Shown in pieces: positions 1 to 4,856 of a DNA stretch of 7,581 nt (within the stretch, counting starts at the first letter, position 1; the number at the start of each line of letters is the position of its first letter). The position numbers and the translations under genes were made by a program. The notes beneath the pieces were generated by a model, which did no database searches, had not been told where the DNA came from, and saw only the letters and a program-made list of their open reading frames with translations. Source of the stretch: AR5 sp041499965 (GTDB lineage Bacteria; Methylomirabilota; Methylomirabilia; Rokubacteriales; CSP1-6); NCBI GenBank assembly GCA_041499965.1, contig JBGQLG010000249.1:1-7581 (forward strand), given 5' to 3'.

Positions 1-1167
1 CACTACCACCAGATCAGCCTCAAGCGCGGCAACAGTCCACTCTTCCTGCGCCACCTCGCCCGCAATCTCGCACGGGCGGTCGCCGACATCGGGCCGGTCA
101 GCGTGCGCCAGCGGCCCGGCCGCATCGTCCTGGACCTCGAGGGACACCCACAGCCCGAGGCGGTGCTCGAGCGGGCCCGGCGCGTGTGCGGCGTGGCCAG
201 CGTGCTGCTCGGCTACCGGACGGCGTCCACGCTGGACGCCATGCGGTCGGTCATCGGTGCGCTCGTGGAGGGCCGGCGCTTCGCCTCGTTCCGGATCACC
301 GCGCGGCGTGCCTTCAAGACGTACCCGATGTCGAGCGTGGAGCTGAACCGCGCGCTGGGCGCGTTCGTGCTGGAGCGGGTGAGCACGCGCGTGGACCTCG
401 AGCATCCGGAGGTCGAGATCGTGGTGGAGGTGCTGCCCGACGAGACCTTCGTCGCGCTGGACCGCCGGCCCGGCCCCGGCGGCCTACCGGTCGGCGCCAG
501 CGGCACGGTGGCGGCGCTGCTGTCCGGGGGCATCGACTCGCCGGTGGCGGCCTGGCGGCTGATGAAGCGCGGTTGCCGCGTTGTCTTCGTGCACTTCCAC
601 AGCGTGCCGTACCTGCCGCCCACCTCGCAGGCCAAGGCCCGCGCGCTCGTCGAGCGGCTGACCGAGTGGCAGTACGCCTCGCGCCTGCACCTGGTGCCCT
701 TCGGCGAGATCCAGCGCGAGGTCGTGCTCTCGGTGCCGGGGCCGGCTCGCGTCGTCGTCTACCGGCGCCTGATGGTCCGGATCGCCGAGGCCATCGCCCG
801 TCGTGAGGGCGCGCCGGCTCTGGTCACCGGCGAGAGCCTGGGGCAGGTGGCCTCGCAGACGCTCGAGAACATCTGCGCCATCGACGCGGTGGCCGCCGGC
901 CCGGTCTTCCGCCCGCTCATCGGCACCGACAAGATCGAGATCACCGACGAGGCCAAGCGTCTCGGCACCTACGAGATCTCCATCGAGCCCGACGCCGACT
1001 GTTGCACCCTCTTCGTCCCCAAACACCCCCTGACCCGCATGACCATCGCCCAGGCCGAGGCCGCCGAGTCCCAGCTCGACGTCCCCCGTCTCGTCGCCAC
1101 CGGCGCCGACACCGCGTCCCTGGAAACCTTCGAGTTCCCTGCGATCATCCCCGCGCACCGCCAATGA
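1..1167 (+). CDS. thiI: tRNA 4-thiouridine synthase ThiI, 5'-truncated by the window edge
   Basis: ThiI adenylates U8 of tRNA and inserts sulfur to make 4-thiouridine; in many bacteria it also supplies sulfur for the thiamine thiazole. The frame is open from base 1. The first codons read HYHQISLKRGN, which matches the ThiI N-terminal ferredoxin-like domain, so only about 8-10 residues are missing and the internal GTG at 103 is not the start. Numbering from the first visible codon, a THUMP region spans roughly 60-165. The PP-loop ATP site SGGIDSPVA starts at 175. A further ThiI-type stretch is TGESLGQVASQTLENI, and DCCTLF carries Cys334 and Cys335. The protein stops soon after (388 visible residues), so it is the short form without the C-terminal rhodanese domain of E. 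coli ThiI; sulfur would have to come by another relay. The TGA stop lies inside the left arm of an inverted-repeat element that begins at 1164. Confidence 0.95.
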   Translation, partial: HYHQISLKRGNSPLFLRHLARNLARAVADIGPVSVRQRPGRIVLDLEGHPQPEAVLERARRVCGVASVLLGYRTASTLDAMRSVIGALVEGRRFASFRITARRAFKTYPMSSVELNRALGAFVLERVSTRVDLEHPEVEIVVEVLPDETFVALDRRPGPGGLPVGASGTVAALLSGGIDSPVAAWRLMKRGCRVVFVHFHSVPYLPPTSQAKARALVERLTEWQYASRLHLVPFGEIQREVVLSVPGPARVVVYRRLMVRIAEAIARREGAPALVTGESLGQVASQTLENICAIDAVAAGPVFRPLIGTDKIEITDEAKRLGTYEISIEPDADCCTLFVPKHPLTRMTIAQAEAAESQLDVPRLVATGADTASLETFEFPAIIPAHRQ

Positions 1168-1428
1168 CCGTCGCGGAATTCGGTGACGCCGCGAGCCGGG
1201 CGCGGACGCCGCGGGTGCGCCGCATGGCTCGCCTGTCGCCGTAACTCGCTCCGGGCCCGGCTCGCTCGGGCCCCCCATCCCCAGAGGGGCTGGCGCGCGG
1301 ACAAGATGAATCGTTGGGCGGCTCGCGAGCCAGACCCTGCGCTCGAACGGCGACGACGGCTCGCCATCATGGCGCACCCGCGGCGACCGCGCCCGGCTCA
1401 CGGCGTCACCGAATTCCACGACAGTCAT
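1164..1428. repeat. Inverted-repeat element with 58-bp arms
   Basis: The left arm (1164-1221) and the reverse complement of the right arm (1371-1428) align over 58 bp without gaps and with 4 mismatches (93%). Both start ATGAC(C/T)GTCG(C/T)GGAATTC. The 149-bp centre has weaker dyad symmetry (GTCGCCG recurs just inside each arm), a short CCCC-AGA-GGGG hairpin at 1279-1289 and a near-direct repeat CTCGCTC(C)GGGCCC at 1245 and 1261. There is no transposase and no clear target-site duplication. It could be a non-autonomous MITE-like element, a dispersed palindromic repeat, or a giant hairpin ending thiI transcription. The minus strand is open through it, but open frames are common by chance at this GC content. 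Confidence 0.8.
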
Positions 1429-1488
1429 TCGCGACACGTCAGGCGAAGCCGCCGACCGCGGCGAGCAACGCAAGCCATCCCCCTCGAC

Positions 1489-1840
1489 CGAAGGGCAGGC
1501 CGGCGCAGCCAGCGGCCGTAGGCGCGCCCCCGATCTGGAGTGCCGCGCGCCGAGCGAGTGGCGGCGAAGCCACGCCCGAGGGGCAGGCCGGTGCAGCCGG
1601 CCGCCCGAGGTGGGAAGACGCTTCGGACGTGCAGTTGGCCGAGCGCGTGGTGGCGAAGCCGTGACCGAGGGGCAGGTCGGCGCAGCCGGCCGCCCGAGGC
1701 GCAAGACGGTTCGGACGTACCGCCGGCCGAGCGCGTGGTGGCGGACCCGTGACCGAGGGGCAGGCCGGCGCAGCCGGCCGCCCGAGGCGCAAGACGGTTC
1801 GGACGTACCGCCGGCCGAGCGCGTCGTGGCGGACCCGTGA
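1489..1840. repeat. Four-copy tandem repeat, unit about 88 bp
   Basis: Units begin at 1489, 1577, 1666 and 1754 (lengths 88, 89, 88 and 87), each starting CGA(A/G)GGGCAGG and the later ones ending near CCGTGAC. Units 3 and 4 differ at only 2 positions plus one terminal base. Unit 2 is clearly diverged and unit 1 is the most degraded. A fragment at about 1442-1458 resembles the tail of a further unit. The unit is not a multiple of three, so successive copies fall in different reading frames, which argues against a coding repeat. Each of the last three units carries a short hairpin near its 5' end. There is no spacer/repeat alternation, so it is not a CRISPR array. Function is unknown. Confidence 0.85.
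1763..1779. other. Hairpin inside the tandem repeat (one per unit)
   Basis: In the last unit GGCCGGC-GCA-GCCGGCC is a perfect 7-bp stem with a 3-nt loop. The equivalent sites in units 2 and 3 (about 1586-1602 and 1675-1691) each differ by one C-to-T change, which in a plus-strand RNA gives a G-U wobble and keeps the stem. The first unit has lost it. What is seen is the pairing; an RNA role is inference. Confidence 0.5.
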
Positions 1841-1889
1841 CGAGGAGCGGCACGGCTCCGCCGGGCCGTCCCGAGCCGCCCGGGGGGGT

Positions 1890-1916
1890 CTGGGGGGCCA
1901 TGTCGTGGCCCCCCAG
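1890..1916. terminator. Strong 11-bp hairpin upstream of glyA
   Basis: CTGGGGGGCCA-TGTCG-TGGCCCCCCAG is a perfect 11-bp, mostly G-C stem with a 5-nt loop, starting right after a run of G. No T-run follows on either strand, so it is not a canonical intrinsic terminator. It ends 12 bp before the predicted -35 box of glyA and could insulate glyA from transcription coming through the repeats. It could also be a protein-binding site or another palindromic repeat. Confidence 0.5.
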
Positions 1917-1928
1917 CATGTAGTCGGC

Positions 1929-1957
1929 TTGACCTTGGAGGCCACAATCGGTATGGT
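1929..1957 (+). promoter_or_regulatory. Predicted sigma70-type promoter of glyA-nrdR
   Basis: TTGACC at 1929-1934 matches the -35 consensus at 5 of 6 bases. It is followed by a 17-bp spacer and TATGGT at 1952-1957 (4 of 6 matches to the -10). The usual start site six to eight bases downstream falls at about 1963-1965, on the glyA ATG, which predicts a leaderless transcript. No other equally good promoter was seen in the 800-bp gap. Confidence 0.6.
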
Positions 1958-1963
1958 CTGAGC

Positions 1964-3214
1964 ATGGCGCGGCGGCTTGCCGATGTCGATCCGGAGGTCG
2001 CCAAGGCCCTCCACGCGGAGGCCCAGCGCCAGTCCCGCAATCTCGAGCTGATCGCCTCCGAGAACTTCGTCTCCGAGGCCGTGCTGGAGGCGACCGGCTC
2101 CGTCCTCACCAACAAGTACGCGGAGGGCTATCCCGGCCGGCGGTACTACGGCGGCTGCGAGGTCGTCGATGTCGTCGAGGATCTCGCCATCGCGCGGGCC
2201 AAGGAGCTGTTCGGGTGCGAGCACGCCAACGTGCAGCCGCACTCCGGGGCCCAGGCCAACATGGCCGTCTACTTCACGCTCCTCAAGCCGGGCGATGTCG
2301 TGCTCGGGCCCAATCTCTCGCACGGCGGCCACCTGACCGCGGGCAGCCCGGTCAACTACTCGGGCAAGTTCTACTCGATCGTCGCCTACGGCGTGCAGCG
2401 AGACACCGAGCGCGTCGACCTCGACCAGGTGCGCGATCTCGCCCGGCAGCACCGGCCCAAGCTGATCATCGCGGGCGGCTCGGCGTTCCCGCGCGCCATC
2501 GACTTCGCGCCGTTCGGCGAGATCGCGCGCGAGGTGGGGGCCGCACTCATGGCCGACATTGCGCACCCGGCCGGGCTCGTCGCCGCGGGTTTGCATCCCT
2601 CGCCGATCGGCGTGGCCGACTTCGTCACCACGACCACGCACAAGACGCTACGTGGCCCACGCGGGGGCATGGTGATGTGCCGCGCCGCCCACGCCGCCGG
2701 CCTGGACAAGACGGTCATGCCCGGCGTGCAGGGCGGTCCGCTCATGCACGTGATCGCCGCCAAGGCCGTCGCCTTCAAGGAAGCGCTGACGCCCGAGTGG
2801 CGTGCCTACCAGCAGCAGATCGTGCGCAACGCCAAGGCCATGGCCGACGCGCTGCTGGCCCACGGCCACCGGCTGGTGACGGGCGGGACCGACACGCACC
2901 TGCTGTTGCTCGACCTCTCCCCCCGGAACATCACCGGCAAGGACGCGCAGGAGGCGCTCGACCGGGCGTGGATCACCGTCAACAAGAACACGATCCCGTT
3001 CGACACGAAGAGTCCGATGGTCACGAGCGGCATCCGGCTCGGCACTCCGGCGGTCACCACGCGGGGCATGAAGGAGCCGGAGATGGCCACGATCGCCGAG
3101 CTCATCGACCGCGTGCTGGCAAACCTCGGCGTCTCCGCCGTCGAGGCGCGGGTGCGCGGCGAGGTCCAGGAGCTCACCGGCCGCTTCCCGCTCTACCCGG
3201 ACCGGGTGAGGTGA
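1964..3214 (+). CDS. glyA: Serine hydroxymethyltransferase
   Basis: This PLP enzyme interconverts serine plus tetrahydrofolate with glycine plus 5,10-methylene-tetrahydrofolate in the cytoplasm and is the main source of one-carbon units. The 416-residue length is typical. Visible family motifs in order are LIASENF near residue 30, TNKYAEGYPGRRYYGG near 47-62, NVQPHSGAQAN, HGGHLTAGSPVN, DIAHPAGLVAAG, the PLP-lysine motif TTTTHKTLRGPRGG with Lys227, GVQGGPLMHVIAAKA, GGTDTHLLLLDL and TSGIRLGTPAVTTRG. ATG 1964 is the first usable start and gives the normal N-terminus. There is no Shine-Dalgarno at a proper distance; GGAGG at 1937-1941 is 22 bases away, and the promoter predicts leaderless translation. 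nrdR follows after 28 bp, almost surely in the same operon. No key residue appears missing. Confidence 0.98.
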   Translation: MARRLADVDPEVAKALHAEAQRQSRNLELIASENFVSEAVLEATGSVLTNKYAEGYPGRRYYGGCEVVDVVEDLAIARAKELFGCEHANVQPHSGAQANMAVYFTLLKPGDVVLGPNLSHGGHLTAGSPVNYSGKFYSIVAYGVQRDTERVDLDQVRDLARQHRPKLIIAGGSAFPRAIDFAPFGEIAREVGAALMADIAHPAGLVAAGLHPSPIGVADFVTTTTHKTLRGPRGGMVMCRAAHAAGLDKTVMPGVQGGPLMHVIAAKAVAFKEALTPEWRAYQQQIVRNAKAMADALLAHGHRLVTGGTDTHLLLLDLSPRNITGKDAQEALDRAWITVNKNTIPFDTKSPMVTSGIRLGTPAVTTRGMKEPEMATIAELIDRVLANLGVSAVEARVRGEVQELTGRFPLYPDRVR

Positions 3215-3227
3215 GCGGTCCCGCCAC

Positions 3228-3236
3228 AGGAGGAGG
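3228..3236 (+). promoter_or_regulatory. Strong ribosome binding site of nrdR
   Basis: AGGAGGAGG lies 6 bases before the nrdR ATG (3243) and contains two overlapping AGGAGG cores. It fixes the nrdR start and contrasts with the missing Shine-Dalgarno at glyA, the first gene of the operon. Confidence 0.8.
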
Positions 3237-3242
3237 GCGCCC

Positions 3243-3755
3243 ATGAAATGCCCGTTCTGCGGCCACACCGAGGATCGCGTCGTCGACTCGCGGGTCGGTC
3301 GGGACGGGGAGTTCATCCGGCGCCGCCGCGAGTGCCTGAAGTGCCACCGGCGGTACACGACCTACGAGTACATCGAGGACGTGCTGCCCCACGTGGTCAA
3401 GCGCGACGGGCGGCGCGAGCCGTTCGACCGCCAGAAGCTGCGCGGCTCGCTCCTCAAGGCGTGCGAGAAGCGCTCGATCGCCATCCAGGCGGTCGACAAC
3501 GTGGTCGCCGACCTCGAGGCCAAGCTCCACGAGCGCGCCGAGAAGGAGATCTCCAGCCAGGAGCTGGGCGACATGGTCATGGAGCAGCTGCAGCGCCTCG
3601 ACCAGGTCGCTTACGTGCGCTTCGCCTCGGTCTACCGTCAGTTCAAGGACATCGCCCAGTTCATGGATGAGGTGAAGGGACTGCTCAAGGACGACAAGGC
3701 CAAGCCGGCGCCGGTGGTCAAGCCGCGGGCTCAGGTGGGTCGGGTCGCCAGGTAG
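3243..3755 (+). CDS. nrdR: Transcriptional repressor NrdR
   Basis: NrdR senses ATP/dATP and represses ribonucleotide reductase genes by binding paired NrdR boxes. The 170-residue protein starts MKCPFCG. Its zinc ribbon is formed by Cys3, Cys6, Cys31 and Cys34, with the family stretch DSR near 15-17 and RRRRECLKCHRRYTTYE at 26-42. The ATP-cone domain spans about 49-139, beginning VVKRDGRREPFDRQKL and containing VAYVRFASVYRQFKDI. The last 20 or so residues (rich in K, P, A and V) are a low-complexity tail beyond the usual family end. The gene lies 28 bp after glyA with a strong Shine-Dalgarno. Its final 25 bp overlap the 3' end of the convergent permease gene. No NrdR box or nrd gene was seen in the window, so its targets are elsewhere. 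Confidence 0.97.
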   Translation: MKCPFCGHTEDRVVDSRVGRDGEFIRRRRECLKCHRRYTTYEYIEDVLPHVVKRDGRREPFDRQKLRGSLLKACEKRSIAIQAVDNVVADLEAKLHERAEKEISSQELGDMVMEQLQRLDQVAYVRFASVYRQFKDIAQFMDEVKGLLKDDKAKPAPVVKPRAQVGRVAR

Positions 3756-4606
3756 ACGCCGACGACGACCAGGGCGGCGCCGGCCACGTGATAGGCGTGA
3801 ATGGTCTCGCCCAGCAGCAGCCACGACAGCGCCAGCACGGCGAAGGGCATGAGGTTCAGGAAGGTCGCGGTCGGCCCGGCGCCGAGGATGCGGATCACCT
3901 GATAGAACCACAGGTGGCCGAGCGTGATCGGCAGCGCGCCGTAGGCCACCACCAGCCACCCCGTCCACGCCCGCCAGTGCTCCCACGGGTGCTCGACCAG
4001 GAGGGCCAGGGGAACCAGCACGAGGCCTCCGACCACGTTGGCGCCGGCCATGATCCAGACCGGGGGCAGCGTGGAGGCCGCCGCCCGGCTGTAGAGCGAG
4101 TAGACGACCCAGGCGGATTGCGAGGCCAGGATCAGCAGGTCGCCGCGATTCACCGAGAAGCTCAGCAACACGGCCGGCGAGCCCTTGGCCACTGTGATCA
4201 GCACGGCCAGCCCGCTGAGGCCGATCCCGATCCAGTTCCGGCGCGTCAGCCGATCACCCAGGACCAGGGCCGCGGACACCGCGATGAAGACCGGTGAGGA
4301 GGCGCCGACGATGCCCGCATTCAGCGCCGTCGTGTGCTTCAGGCCGAGGTACCAGACGGTGGTGTTGGCGACGAGGCCGCTGAGGCCGAGCACCACGAAG
4401 GCCGCGTAGTCGGCCCGACCGAGGGGGCGCGGCAGCGGCGCGATGAGCCGGGCCACGAGCAGGAGCAGCGGCGCGGCCAGCAGCGTGCGAGCGCCGGTCA
4501 ACGTGATCGGGCCGAGCTGCGCGAGGGCCAGCTTGCCGAGCGGGTAGTTGCCCGCCCAGAACACGATGACGAGGGCCAGCAAGAGGTACGCGCGTCGGTG
4601 ATCCAT
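3731..4606 (-). CDS. EamA/DMT-superfamily permease
   Basis: This is an inner-membrane permease of the drug/metabolite transporter superfamily, with two EamA repeats and about ten hydrophobic helices. From the N-terminus the helices include LLALVIVFWAGNYPLGK, LLAAPLLLLVARLI, FVVLGLSGLVANTTVWYLGL, IVGASSPVFIAVSAALVLG, a helix ending LAVLITVAKG, SQSAWVVYSLYS, VVGGLVLVPLALLVE, GALPITLGHLWFYQVIRILG, FLNLMPFAVLALSWLLLGE and GAALVVVGVYLAT. The helix pattern, the WAGNYP of helix 1 and the acidic LLLGE after helix 9 are typical. The substrate cannot be inferred. An ATG at 4648 would add 14 proline-rich residues, but it overlaps the predicted -10 box, so I prefer ATG 4606, which gives 291 residues and puts helix 1 at the family position. 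Neither start has a clear Shine-Dalgarno. The gene converges on nrdR with a 25-bp overlap and is divergent from the radical SAM gene. Confidence 0.92.
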   Translation of the reverse strand: MDHRRAYLLLALVIVFWAGNYPLGKLALAQLGPITLTGARTLLAAPLLLLVARLIAPLPRPLGRADYAAFVVLGLSGLVANTTVWYLGLKHTTALNAGIVGASSPVFIAVSAALVLGDRLTRRNWIGIGLSGLAVLITVAKGSPAVLLSFSVNRGDLLILASQSAWVVYSLYSRAAASTLPPVWIMAGANVVGGLVLVPLALLVEHPWEHWRAWTGWLVVAYGALPITLGHLWFYQVIRILGAGPTATFLNLMPFAVLALSWLLLGETIHAYHVAGAALVVVGVYLATRPT

Positions 4607-4646
4607 GGGTGAGGTGGGGACCGGGGCCTCGGGTCGCGTCGGCGGC

Positions 4647-4676
4647 ATCGTAGGAATCGGTCGCGCGTGGTGTCAA
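4647..4676 (-). promoter_or_regulatory. Predicted promoter of the permease gene
   Basis: On the minus strand a perfect TTGACA (4676-4671) is followed by an 18-bp spacer and TACGAT (4652-4647, 4 of 6 matches to the -10). Transcription would start near 4640, downstream of the ATG at 4648 and upstream of the ATG at 4606. This supports the shorter protein. Confidence 0.55.
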
Positions 4677-4698
4677 GACGAAAGCCCGATATCCGGTG

Positions 4699-4710
4699 CG
4701 TGCTGGCACG
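4699..4710. promoter_or_regulatory. Possible operator dyad between divergent genes
   Basis: CGTGC-TG-GCACG is a near-perfect palindrome. It sits within a wider dyad (GGTGCG at 4695-4700 and CGCACC at 4716-4721), between the two divergent promoters and about 20 bp upstream of the permease -35 box. The position suits a regulator site, but short GC dyads are common here and no regulator gene is adjacent. Confidence 0.25.
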
Positions 4711-4750
4711 TTTCGCGCACCATGTTGAGTGGCGACACCTGTCAGGATCG

Positions 4751-4779
4751 TTGACTTGCCGAGTCCCGCGCGGTAGCGT
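4751..4779 (+). promoter_or_regulatory. Predicted promoter of the radical SAM gene
   Basis: TTGACT (4751-4756, 5 of 6 matches to the -35), a 17-bp spacer and TAGCGT (4774-4779, a weak -10 with 3 of 6 matches). The predicted start near 4786 gives a leader of about 71 nt. Confidence 0.45.
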
Positions 4780-4794
4780 GTGCTCGCAACGTGA

Positions 4795-4828
4795 CCGTCG
4801 CCGCGGCCGAATAGTGCCGAGGCGACGG
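4795..4828 (+). other. Stem-loop in the radical SAM gene leader
   Basis: CCGTCGCC (4795-4802) pairs with GGCGACGG (4821-4828). After one G/A mismatch, CGGC (4804-4807) pairs with GCCG (4816-4819), closing an 8-nt loop. It lies between the predicted transcription start and the Shine-Dalgarno. It is too short, and lacks the conserved elements, for a cobalamin or SAM riboswitch. It may stabilise or attenuate the transcript. Confidence 0.45.
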
Positions 4829-4841
4829 GCTCTTACAACGC

Positions 4842-4847
4842 GAGGAG
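4842..4847 (+). promoter_or_regulatory. Ribosome binding site of the radical SAM gene
   Basis: GAGGAG ends 9 bases before the ATG at 4857 and supports that start. Confidence 0.65.
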
Positions 4848-4856
4848 ACCGAGCCT

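Noticed and set aside
1489..1840. CRISPR-like array
   Set aside because: Whole 88-bp units repeat head to tail without unique spacers, and no cas gene is near.
484..2115. Long minus-strand open frame of 543 codons across thiI and the repeats
   Set aside because: It is antisense to thiI, of low-complexity Arg/Ala/Gly/Pro composition, and crosses the inverted repeat and the frame-breaking tandem units; it is a high-GC shadow frame.
3740..4409. Plus-strand open frames opposite the permease
   Set aside because: They are polar, low-complexity frames antisense to a clear ten-helix membrane protein.
4649..4856. Cobalamin or SAM riboswitch before the radical SAM gene
   Set aside because: The leader is only about 71 nt, holds one simple stem-loop, and shows no B12-box or SAM-riboswitch core.
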